A DNA stretch of 64,000 nt from Tannerella forsythia (GTDB lineage: Bacteria; Bacteroidota; Bacteroidia; Bacteroidales; Tannerellaceae): positions 61,208 to 125,207 of the forward strand of contig NZ_RQYN01000003.1 of assembly GCF_003860135.1 (NCBI RefSeq), read 5' to 3'. Shown here piece by piece: positions 20,068-28,414 of this stretch; position 1 is the stretch's first letter, and every line of letters begins with the position of its first letter. Under the pieces are notes generated by a model. The model was not told the origin of the DNA, did no database searches, and worked only from the letters and a program-made list of their open reading frames with translations. The translations under genes and the position numbers were made by a program.

Positions 20068-21156
20068 ATGAAAAAGTTAATCATTATGGTAGGCTTGGGA
20101 TGGATGCTCGGATTGTTGAATGTACATACGGCAGACGCTCAGCACGTAACGACAGTCATTCATATCAATGTAGACCGTCAGCCGGCATGGGGACCTGTTG
20201 GTTACGATTATGTAGAGTATTATTATATCCCAGAGTTGAATATCTATTTCGATGTAGAGAACGAACTGTTCTATTATCAGCGGGGCAGGCGATGGATCGA
20301 AAGCCCTTATTTACCGGCACGCTATGCGAGATACGACTTTTATTCACTATATAAAGTAGTATTGAACGATGTCCTCTATCCGTGGAGATACAATCGGCAT
20401 CATCGCCGTCGATACGCGCGATACCGTTACAACTACGCACAGATTCCGATCTTTTACGTGGACGACTACCGCTACGAATATGCGCGATACAATGCTTGCG
20501 CATGGGTAGAGCCTCGTTACATGGAGAATCGTTCGTATTACGAAAACGTAGAGTTACGGAGCAACCGGAGCACCGAATCGCGTATATCGTCCGGCGAGAG
20601 AAGCAGTCGCAGCGAAAGCAGTCGGATATCGAGTCATCGCAATTCCGATACGGAACGTTATGAAGAACGAAGCTCTTTGGGATCAAATCGGAGTATGCGC
20701 AGTTCGAGAGAAATCTCATCGAGTAGCGATCGGGGCCGTTCGTCGGGTGTTTCGTCAGAAGGACGTCGTCGTTCCGAGAGCGATTTTTCGACCAATACAC
20801 GCAGCCGGAGCGAACGCAGTTCGGCAACGAACTCGAGTCGTAGGGATCGATCGACCGATTGGTCGACCGTGAATGACCGGCGTCGTTCGTCGGAAGCATC
20901 GTCCGAGAATCGCAGAAGTCGTTCCAGTGATGATGCATCTTCTTCTACACGCGCCAGCAGTAGCCGTAGCAGCAGCGATTCATCGTTAGACAGCCGCAGA
21001 AGCCGCTCCAGAGATGATTCGTCAAGTTCCATGCGCAGCAGCAGAAGTGAGTCATCCGTGAGCAGTCGAAGCGACGAGGGTAGCCGTAGCCGTTCATCCG
21101 AAAGTCGATCGTCCGAAAACCGTTCGGAGCGATCCGGTTCGAGCGGAAGAAGATAA
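20068..21156 (+). CDS. Secreted protein with Tyr-rich N-terminal domain and Ser/Arg-rich tail
   Basis: 362 residues from ATG 20068 (MKKLIIMVGLGWMLGLLNVHTADAQ, a signal peptide); an ATG at 20041 would add nine residues. Residues ~25-160 are Tyr/Arg/Trp-rich (YVEYYYIPELNIYFDV, FYYQRGRRWIESPYLP), resembling small Bacteroidetes exported proteins of unknown function. Residues ~165-362 are almost only Ser and Arg with Glu/Asp/Asn, irregularly repeated (RSSSDSSLDSRRSRSRDD). The tail is probably disordered and basic-polyampholytic. No catalytic motif; periplasm or surface is the expected location. A strong terminator follows. Confidence 0.75.
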   Translation: MKKLIIMVGLGWMLGLLNVHTADAQHVTTVIHINVDRQPAWGPVGYDYVEYYYIPELNIYFDVENELFYYQRGRRWIESPYLPARYARYDFYSLYKVVLNDVLYPWRYNRHHRRRYARYRYNYAQIPIFYVDDYRYEYARYNACAWVEPRYMENRSYYENVELRSNRSTESRISSGERSSRSESSRISSHRNSDTERYEERSSLGSNRSMRSSREISSSSDRGRSSGVSSEGRRRSESDFSTNTRSRSERSSATNSSRRDRSTDWSTVNDRRRSSEASSENRRSRSSDDASSSTRASSSRSSSDSSLDSRRSRSRDDSSSSMRSSRSESSVSSRSDEGSRSRSSESRSSENRSERSGSSGRR

Positions 21157-21173
21157 ATTGTTTCTCCCAATAA

Positions 21174-21231
21174 AGAAGAGAGGGATTCCTCAACGCTGAT
21201 CCATATCCGTTGGGGAACCCTCTCTTTTTTA
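21174..21231 (+). terminator. Intrinsic terminator after the Ser/Arg-rich gene
   Basis: AAGAGAGGGATTCCTCAACG pairs with CGTTGGGGAACCCTCTCTT (small bulges), followed by TTTTTT. It also precedes the end of the convergent PiT gene and may serve both. Confidence 0.8.
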
Positions 21232-21244
21232 TTCTTCCTCCCGC

Positions 21245-23491
21245 TCAGTCCGTCTGAAACTTACGCATAGCGCGCAACAGATGACGCAAGATGCTGACCA
21301 ACTCCTGCGACTCCTGTAACATATTCAAATAAACGAGCGATACATTCAGCCCGCACTCATTTTCCTGCATACGTCCGATCTGATTATGTCGCAGGCGAGA
21401 GAACTCTTCCGTGATATGATTACTGGTAAAAAACAGCTGTTCATAATCGGAATAATCATTGTTTTCGATCGACGTGCGGATGCGGAACATCAATGTTTTC
21501 AGCAACTCGGCCACCGGCATAAATTCGTCCCTGCAACCCTCGGGCAAAGGATGAAAATGATTGTCCACATGTTCGCGGCACGGTTCATTCATTCGGCGCA
21601 AGCTGTAAATCATTTGCTGGGCACTGTTACTGGCCAGATGGAACCATGTATTTTTTTCCAGCGCAATATTCCGATCTACTCTCTGTAGAATCACCATCTC
21701 GCGACGACGGTTCTTCTTCAACTCATCTTTCTTTTGATTCAGTTCCGAACGTACTTTACGCAAGGTGTTCAGGTCTTCGTGAATAAATGCATCGACCGAG
21801 TCGGTATACATTCCTGCGGCAAAGCGTACCGTCTCTGAAAACGTCTGTTGCAGATGGCTGCGAAGCAACTTCCAGACCTCCGTCGCATTTTTGGAGGTCA
21901 TCATGGCGTCGAACGTTTCGTCCGAATGCTCACGGTTCCGCTTCTTCCGGTATAGAATATTACTGCGAACAAGCAGAAATACGGCGAAACCGATCATGAT
22001 AACCATCGCAACGATGCCGCCGAAATGCAGCAGCAGCGCGACACAGAAGCTAAGCACAAAGGCTGCTCCGGCCGTCACGAACCATCCGCCGATGACCGAA
22101 AGTGTCCCGGTGATACGGAACACGGCACTCTCCCGCCCCCATGCACGGTCGGCGAGCGATGTCCCCATGGCAACCATAAACGTGACGTACGTTGTCGAGA
22201 GCGGCAACTTCCACGACGTCCCTACGGCAATCAGCAGTCCGGCTAATACAAGATTTATCGCGGCACGTACGAGATCGAACGACGCCCCCTTTTCGATCAT
22301 GACATTTTCCCGGTTGAAGCGTCCGTCAACCCATCGGCTCAGCCTCACGGGTACAACGCGAGACAACACAGTCGATACCGTCATCGTCTTTCGTACCAGA
22401 CTTCGCGCCAAAGCAGACGACCCGAACATCTCATTTCCTTCATCCTGTCGTGAAAGTCCAAGCTCCGTTTTAACTACATTCTGCGCTTTTTTCGACATCA
22501 CAAGCGAGAAAACCATGATCACGCCGGCAGCAAACAAGAATACAAAAGGCGTCTTGGCCGGTTCTCTGAGAGCCTCCATCAGATAGTGTTCCGCCCCAAC
22601 GGATAAGCCGTTGGCGGCATAGTCGGAATACGCTGAAAGTCCAGCCAGCGGAACTCCGATAAAATTCACCAAGTCATTTCCAGCAAAAGCCATTGCGAGC
22701 GCAAAAGTTCCCATCAGCACGACAACTTTAAGCACATTCACGCGCAGAAAATGCAGGATCTGCATCAGCAGCGAGAAGAAGAGAAAGCATCCCAAAACGA
22801 TCTGCCCCGTATTTGCTTTGATATACGCCTTCACCTCTGGCGTCATAAACGACGCATCTTTCGAACCTTTGATCAACATAAAATAAACGATCGAAGTGGC
22901 AGCGAGTCCTCCGAAAACGCCTACGATATATTTCAACCTTTTCCGGTAGTCGAACGTAAAAACAAGGCGTGTGAGGTACTGCACGAGCGTCCCGAAAAAG
23001 AATGCAATCGCAACGGAAAGGAAAATTCCCGTAACAACGGAGAAAGCCTTCTCGGTATTTAACAGATCACCGAAGGTCAGTAGGCCGGTATCGTCAGCTA
23101 AGATTTTCACCAATGACAGAGCAAAAGTGGCTCCCAACAATTCAAAAACCATCGAGACGGTGGTCGACGTCGGCATCCCCAGAGAGTTGAAAACATCGAG
23201 CAACACCACATCAACAATCATCACCGCCAGAAAAATAGATAGCAGGTCGATAAAGAAAAATTGCTCGGGACGAAAAATTCCTTGTCTCGTAATTTCCATC
23301 ATGCCGTTGCTCATCGTAGCTCCGCAAAAGATCCCAATGGCCGCGATGGCAATAATTATTTTAAAAGGAGCAGCCTTGGATCCAATGGCGGAATTCAGGA
23401 AGTTCACCGCATCGTTGCTCACACCTACGATCAGGTCGAAGAAAGCAAGCAAAAATAAGAAAATAATCAGTCCGAAATAAATTGTTTCCAT
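21245..23491 (-). CDS. PiT-family inorganic phosphate transporter with C-terminal PhoU-like domain
   Basis: 748 residues from the ATG at 23491 (METIYFGLIIFLFLLAFFDL). The Pho4 signature appears twice: GVSNDAVNFLNSAIGSKAAP with TMSNGMMEITRQGIF near the N-terminus, and LPLSTTYVTFMVAMGTSLADRAWGRES at about residue 440. Around 10-12 membrane helices span residues 1-530. The last ~210 residues are soluble and helical (SETVRFAAGMYTDSVDAFIHED ...), resembling PhoU/DUF47 regulators normally encoded as a separate gene. It imports phosphate with a cation. It is divergent from an OmpR/PhoB-type response regulator, which supports phosphate control. Confidence 0.88.
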   Translation of the reverse strand: METIYFGLIIFLFLLAFFDLIVGVSNDAVNFLNSAIGSKAAPFKIIIAIAAIGIFCGATMSNGMMEITRQGIFRPEQFFFIDLLSIFLAVMIVDVVLLDVFNSLGMPTSTTVSMVFELLGATFALSLVKILADDTGLLTFGDLLNTEKAFSVVTGIFLSVAIAFFFGTLVQYLTRLVFTFDYRKRLKYIVGVFGGLAATSIVYFMLIKGSKDASFMTPEVKAYIKANTGQIVLGCFLFFSLLMQILHFLRVNVLKVVVLMGTFALAMAFAGNDLVNFIGVPLAGLSAYSDYAANGLSVGAEHYLMEALREPAKTPFVFLFAAGVIMVFSLVMSKKAQNVVKTELGLSRQDEGNEMFGSSALARSLVRKTMTVSTVLSRVVPVRLSRWVDGRFNRENVMIEKGASFDLVRAAINLVLAGLLIAVGTSWKLPLSTTYVTFMVAMGTSLADRAWGRESAVFRITGTLSVIGGWFVTAGAAFVLSFCVALLLHFGGIVAMVIMIGFAVFLLVRSNILYRKKRNREHSDETFDAMMTSKNATEVWKLLRSHLQQTFSETVRFAAGMYTDSVDAFIHEDLNTLRKVRSELNQKKDELKKNRRREMVILQRVDRNIALEKNTWFHLASNSAQQMIYSLRRMNEPCREHVDNHFHPLPEGCRDEFMPVAELLKTLMFRIRTSIENNDYSDYEQLFFTSNHITEEFSRLRHNQIGRMQENECGLNVSLVYLNMLQESQELVSILRHLLRAMRKFQTD

Positions 23492-23572
23492 AAATATAAA
23501 TAATGTAGTGTAATTATCTTGTTTTCGCACCGCAAAGTTGCAGGAAGCATATTACGCAAAAATGAAAGACAC

Positions 23573-23589
23573 GTTACATTTGGGTTACA
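23573..23589. promoter_or_regulatory. Possible OmpR/PhoB-type direct-repeat operator
   Basis: GTTACA at 23573-23578 and again at 23584-23589, an 11-bp direct-repeat spacing, the pitch used by PhoB/OmpR-family dimers. It lies in the divergent region between the PiT transporter and the response regulator. Confidence 0.3.
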
Positions 23590-23672
23590 ATAAAACAAGA
23601 GTTGAAAAAAGTCGTATATAAAACAAGCCTGCTCTTTTCCGACATCGTAACAGAAACGTCACATCGATTCCG

Positions 23673-23680
23673 TACCTTTG
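23673..23680 (+). promoter_or_regulatory. -7 element of the two-component operon
   Basis: TACCTTTG matches TAnnTTTG 18 bases before the ATG at 23698. No -33 element is apparent, compatible with activator control. Confidence 0.4.
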
Positions 23681-23697
23681 CCACGTAAAACAAATGA

Positions 23698-24393
23698 ATG
23701 AATATGGAAAAGATGCGTATTTTAGTCGTCGACGACGAAGAAAGTCTGTGCGAAATCTTGAAATTCAACCTTGAAAAAGCGGGTTATGCCGTAGATACGG
23801 TACTCTCGGCCGAGGAAGCATTAACGATGAACCTCACAGATTACCATCTGATACTCCTCGACGTGATGATGGGTGAAATTTCAGGATTTCAGATGGCTGA
23901 TATTCTGAAAAAGAAGAAAGAGACGGCGCACATTCCGATCATCTTCTGTACCGCGAAAGATACGGAGGACGACACCGTGTACGGTCTTCAACTCGGCGCC
24001 GACGATTACATCTCAAAACCATTCTCGATCCGTGAAGTGCTGGCACGTGTCGAAACCGTACTGCGTCGCAACACACGTTCACTCTCCGAGCCGCCTGCCG
24101 AAAACATCCGACAATACGAAAACCTGAGGCTGGATACGGCCTCAAAAAGAGCAAGCCTTGGCGGCTGGGATGTCTCACTGACCAAAACGGAATTCGAAAT
24201 CTTGTGGCTCCTACTGCAAAATCCGGGACGTGTCTATTCGCGCGACAGTCTCTTGCGTACGGTCTGGCCGGACGATGTGCTCGTGACCGACCGCACCGTC
24301 GACGTGCACATCGCCCGCATGCGCAAAAAAATCGCGCCGTACGACAAGCACATCGTCACCCGACTGGGATACGGGTATTGTTTCGAAGGGTAA
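23698..24393 (+). CDS. OmpR/PhoB-family response regulator
   Basis: 231 residues. Receiver domain ~1-120 with the acidic pair DDEE, phospho-acceptor Asp in LILLDVMM (~residue 54), Thr/Lys positions FCTAKD and DYISKPF. Winged-helix DNA-binding domain ~130-231 (LTKTEFEILWLLLQNPGRVYSRD ... VDVHIARMRKKI). It is 12 bases upstream of its kinase. RprY/PhoB-like by architecture; the divergent phosphate transporter and direct repeats make a phosphate regulator plausible, but no sequence feature proves the signal. Confidence 0.92.
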   Translation: MNMEKMRILVVDDEESLCEILKFNLEKAGYAVDTVLSAEEALTMNLTDYHLILLDVMMGEISGFQMADILKKKKETAHIPIIFCTAKDTEDDTVYGLQLGADDYISKPFSIREVLARVETVLRRNTRSLSEPPAENIRQYENLRLDTASKRASLGGWDVSLTKTEFEILWLLLQNPGRVYSRDSLLRTVWPDDVLVTDRTVDVHIARMRKKIAPYDKHIVTRLGYGYCFEG

Positions 24394-24405
24394 AAAATTT
24401 GCCCT

Positions 24406-25845
24406 ATGAGTTTCTCAAGCCAAACGTATGCACGGTTTCACCTCCGGCTTTTCTGGTCAGTCATTGCCGTATTTCTACTCACCGGACTCTGCTTTCTCGG
24501 ATTCCAGTACACACGCGAGAAGCAATATAAAATCGGACTACTAAACAGCCGGCTAACAAATTACAACGATTACATCGACAGAGAATTACGGCAAGGTCGA
24601 ACCATTTCTTCAACCGATGCGGACGACACTCCACGCGTCTCGGTAATCGATTTCTCGGGAACGATTCTCTTCGACACGAACGTGGCAAATATCGGACGAG
24701 CAGGTAACCACGCGGCACGTCACGAGGTGCAACAAGCCATGAACAATGGCCAAGGCTATGACGTCAGGCGGCGCTCGAAGCTGACGGGCGACATTTATTT
24801 CTATTCAGCCAAAAAATACGACCACTACATCATACGCTCCGCACTTCCTTACGACTCCGATCTGGCCAAAAAGCTGACGATCGATTATACTTATATCTTC
24901 GTGACAGTTGCTATTCTGCTCGTTTTCGTCGTGGTTTTCTACAACATGACGCGTCATTTGGGGCAGAATATCAACCGGTTGAGCGATTTCGCCACCAAGG
25001 CGGAGCAGGATGAGATCGATGAATATCCTGCCCGGTTTCCCAACGACGAAGTCGGCGACATTGCACGGAAGATTGTTCGGATTTATAATCGTTTACAAAA
25101 GACCCAAAAAGCACTTGTAGCCGAACAACAACGCGTAATCGAACAGCAACAAGAGCAGGCGCGCATCAAACGTGAGCTGACACAGAACGTGGCGCATGAA
25201 CTGAAGACACCTGTCAGCAGTATTCAGGGATACCTCGAAACGATCATTAACAATACCGATTTGCCTCCGGCTACACTACGTAGCTTCCTCGAAAAATCGT
25301 ATCAACAAAGCACGCGGCTTGCGGCGCTGCTACGCGACATGGCCAACCTTACACGGATCGACGAGGCCTCGGCGCTCATCACCCGCGAGAGGGTCGATCT
25401 CTCGGCACTTATTGCCGGTGTCTTGGCCGACGTCGCACCAGCCTTAAAAGAAAAGCACATCCGCGTTGTGAATACCACGGAAACACTCTCGCTCACCTGC
25501 GACGGTAACCATTCACTCCTCTACTCCATCTTCCGCAATCTTGTCGACAATACGATCGCTTACGCCGGTACACACATTGACCTCCACGTGGATTGCAACA
25601 CCGAAGAACCCGACTTTTATTATTTTTCGTATAGCGACAGCGGCACCGGCATCGAACAGGAACACCTCGGACGCATCTTCGAACGCTTCTATCGAGTCGA
25701 CAAAGGACGCTCGCGCAAGGCCGGAGGCACGGGTCTCGGGTTAGCAGTCGTCAAAAATGCGGTGCTGTTTCACGGTGGCACCATCTCCGCCCGGCAACGT
25801 CCCGGCGGAGGGCTGGAGTTCCTGTTCTCAATCAAACGCTCATAA
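24406..25845 (+). CDS. Sensor histidine kinase (PhoR/RprX-like)
   Basis: 479 residues. TM1 at ~12-32 (FWSVIAVFLLTGLCFLGF), a periplasmic sensor to ~160 with the strand RVSVIDFSGTILFDTN typical of PhoR-like kinases, TM2 at ~165-185, a linker with HAMP-like spacing, HisKA with the phosphorylated His in NVAHELKTP (~residue 264), and HATPase with N box FRNLVDNTI and G boxes DSGTGIEQEH and GGTGLGLAVV. It should phosphorylate the regulator encoded just upstream. Inner membrane. Confidence 0.92.
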   Translation: MSFSSQTYARFHLRLFWSVIAVFLLTGLCFLGFQYTREKQYKIGLLNSRLTNYNDYIDRELRQGRTISSTDADDTPRVSVIDFSGTILFDTNVANIGRAGNHAARHEVQQAMNNGQGYDVRRRSKLTGDIYFYSAKKYDHYIIRSALPYDSDLAKKLTIDYTYIFVTVAILLVFVVVFYNMTRHLGQNINRLSDFATKAEQDEIDEYPARFPNDEVGDIARKIVRIYNRLQKTQKALVAEQQRVIEQQQEQARIKRELTQNVAHELKTPVSSIQGYLETIINNTDLPPATLRSFLEKSYQQSTRLAALLRDMANLTRIDEASALITRERVDLSALIAGVLADVAPALKEKHIRVVNTTETLSLTCDGNHSLLYSIFRNLVDNTIAYAGTHIDLHVDCNTEEPDFYYFSYSDSGTGIEQEHLGRIFERFYRVDKGRSRKAGGTGLGLAVVKNAVLFHGGTISARQRPGGGLEFLFSIKRS

Positions 25846-25939
25846 GAAGCGCAGACATATTTCATTTTTCGTGAGGTAGCGCATCCGTAAATTGGTTTTT
25901 TCGTTTATTTTTGCATTTCCGAAAAACAGAATAATAAAT

Positions 25940-28201
25940 ATGCATCTACCTACATTAATATCCGATCTTGTCGTCATCATTATTGCGGCTGGTCTGATGA
26001 CCCTGCTTTTCAAGCGCCTCAAACAACCTGTGGTATTGGGCTATATCCTTGCAGGCGTATTGGCAGGTCCGTCCATTCAGTTCATTCCCACCGTATCGGA
26101 CACGGTCAACATCAACACATGGGGAGAGATCGGAGTCATCTTTCTACTGTTCAACCTTGGCCTCGATTTCAGCATCAAGAAACTGATGAAAGTAGGGGGT
26201 ACGGCTATCGTGGGGGCTATGACGGTGTTAATCGGAATGATGACGACGGGATATCTGGTGGGGACAGCCCTCGGGTTAGACCGAATGAACTGTATCTTCC
26301 TCGGGGCGATGCTCTCGATGTCGTCCACCACGATTATTTTCAAGGCTTTCGACGAAATGGGACTACGCAACAAACAATTTGCGGGCGTGGTGTTCGGCAT
26401 CCTGATTGTCGAAGATATTTTCGCGGTGCTGATGCTCGTGTTACTCTCCACATTGGCCGTAAGCCAGACCTTTGAAGGACAAGAGCTATTGCTGAGCATG
26501 ACGAAACTGGCGCTTTTCCTCGTTGGATGCTTCGTTTTCGGAATCTACTTCATTCCTTCGATACTGAAAGCACTGAAAAAATTCCTCAACGACGAGATGT
26601 TGCTCATCATCAGCATCGGGCTTTGTTTGGGGCTGGTCTACGTGGCGGACTGGATCGGCTTTTCATCGGCATTAGGCGCATTCATGATGGGGGCTATTTT
26701 GGCCGAAACAATCGAAGCCGAGCATATCGAAAGTCTCGTCAAACCGGTTAAAGATCTGTTTGCGGCCGTCTTTTTCGTATCCGTCGGGATGTTGATCGAC
26801 CTGAATGTTTTGTGGGAATACAAGTGGCATGTAGCTGTGCTTACTTTCGTAGTGATGATCGGACAGTTATTCTTCGGCAGCTTCGGCGTGTTGCTTTCGG
26901 GCAAGCCGATCAAGACAGCCATACAGAGTGGTTTCTCGCTCACGCAAATCGGCGAGTTCGCTTTTATCATCGCTTCGCAAGGCATCGCACTCAAGGTCAT
27001 GGAACCACATCTCTATCCCTTGATCGTGGCCGTTTCGGTAGTAACCACTTTCTTCACGCCTTACATGATTCGACTGGCCGAACCTGCATATAAAGGCATT
27101 GATCGATCGTTACCGCCGTCATGGAAACAATTTTTGGAGCAATACACCTCCGGTTCAAACACCATCCGCCACCAGAGCGAATGGAGAAAATACCTGCGCT
27201 CCATGAGCCGTATCGTAGGGATTTATCTGGCCGTAACACTCGTTCTGATTTTTGTCTGGCTGCAATTTGTCGCACCACTCATCCGGCAGTTCCTGCCGGG
27301 ACGAAACGGAAACCTCCTCTCCCTCGTCCTGCTCATCGCTTTGATGGCTCCCCTCCTACGCGCTATCATGATGAAGAAAAACCGCTCGAAGGCTTTCCGC
27401 CATCTCTGGAACGACAGCAAATACAACCGCGGCCCTCTGGTCTCACTCATCGTGTTGCGTATCATCGTATGTATCGGTCTCGTGGCCATCCCCACCTCTA
27501 CTTTACTCAGTACTAAATGGGGGATTGTGCTCGTTGCTTCACTAATCGTCATCGCCATCATGCTCTTCTCTAAACGCGTCAAGAAACATTCTATCCGCAT
27601 GGAACGTCACTTTGTCAGCAACCTTTCGGCACGCGAGGCAGAAAGCGAACGGCGTGCTCCTATCCGGCGAGATTTCGCCAATCACTTGCTGGAACGCGAC
27701 CTGCACCTGACCGATATCGAAGTGCGTCCTCATTCACCCAGCATTGGCAAAACGCTCAAAGAACTGAACTTCCGACAGAAATGTAACGTCAACATCGTTA
27801 CGATCATACGTGGCGAACGGCGCATCAACATCCCCGGTGGAGACGAACGCCTCTATCCGCTCGACAAACTCATCGTGGTAGGGTCGGACGATGACATCCA
27901 GCACTTCCACGATTACATTGCCGAGCGCTATCAACAAGCCGACCGGAAACGACGCGAAGAAGAAGCCGACGAGATGAATATCGAACAATTCACCATTGCC
28001 GAAGGATCGCGCCTCATCGGCCTGTCCATCCGCGAATCGGGTATCCGTGACAAGGCACAATGCCTCGTCATCGGTATTGAGCGCGGTAAAACGTCGATCA
28101 AAAACCCGCCGCCTTCAACCGTCTTCGAAGAAGGAGATATCGTATGGATCGTCGGCGAGCACCGCAAAGTCATTCGTCTGAGTGAAGGTGAACCTCTCTG
28201 A
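25940..28201 (+). CDS. CPA2 (KefB-type) cation:proton antiporter with two RCK-C domains
   Basis: 753 residues from ATG 25940 (MHLPTLISDLVVII); the longer frame begins over a -7-like TATTTTTG (25908-25915). Residues ~1-400 form the Na_H_Exchanger fold: LGYILAGVLAGPS, FNLGLDFSIKKL, GIFVVEDIF-type GILIVEDIFAVL (conserved Asp), and SALGAFMMGAILAE. Extra membrane helices follow to ~560. The tail carries two RCK-C domains (IEVRPHSPSIGKTLKELNF and FTIAEGSRLIGLSIRESG) but no NAD-binding RCK-N domain. It probably exchanges K+ or Na+ for protons at the inner membrane. Confidence 0.88.
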   Translation: MHLPTLISDLVVIIIAAGLMTLLFKRLKQPVVLGYILAGVLAGPSIQFIPTVSDTVNINTWGEIGVIFLLFNLGLDFSIKKLMKVGGTAIVGAMTVLIGMMTTGYLVGTALGLDRMNCIFLGAMLSMSSTTIIFKAFDEMGLRNKQFAGVVFGILIVEDIFAVLMLVLLSTLAVSQTFEGQELLLSMTKLALFLVGCFVFGIYFIPSILKALKKFLNDEMLLIISIGLCLGLVYVADWIGFSSALGAFMMGAILAETIEAEHIESLVKPVKDLFAAVFFVSVGMLIDLNVLWEYKWHVAVLTFVVMIGQLFFGSFGVLLSGKPIKTAIQSGFSLTQIGEFAFIIASQGIALKVMEPHLYPLIVAVSVVTTFFTPYMIRLAEPAYKGIDRSLPPSWKQFLEQYTSGSNTIRHQSEWRKYLRSMSRIVGIYLAVTLVLIFVWLQFVAPLIRQFLPGRNGNLLSLVLLIALMAPLLRAIMMKKNRSKAFRHLWNDSKYNRGPLVSLIVLRIIVCIGLVAIPTSTLLSTKWGIVLVASLIVIAIMLFSKRVKKHSIRMERHFVSNLSAREAESERRAPIRRDFANHLLERDLHLTDIEVRPHSPSIGKTLKELNFRQKCNVNIVTIIRGERRINIPGGDERLYPLDKLIVVGSDDDIQHFHDYIAERYQQADRKRREEEADEMNIEQFTIAEGSRLIGLSIRESGIRDKAQCLVIGIERGKTSIKNPPPSTVFEEGDIVWIVGEHRKVIRLSEGEPL

Positions 28202-28414
28202 ACACAATAAATCCTCGTGTTGAAAAATAATTTCGGCAACACGGGACGGATAAGAAAAAATATTTGTTTAGCTTTGTCAGCCAAAAAGGGACTGACAGGT
28301 CGGAGAGGCCGCTCGAAAACGGCGACAGACCGAAGATTCCCCGCAAGGTAGTCGGATACGACCGACTCTCCTTCATTATACATTGTAGAAATTACGTCTG
28401 ATTATTAATGCAAT

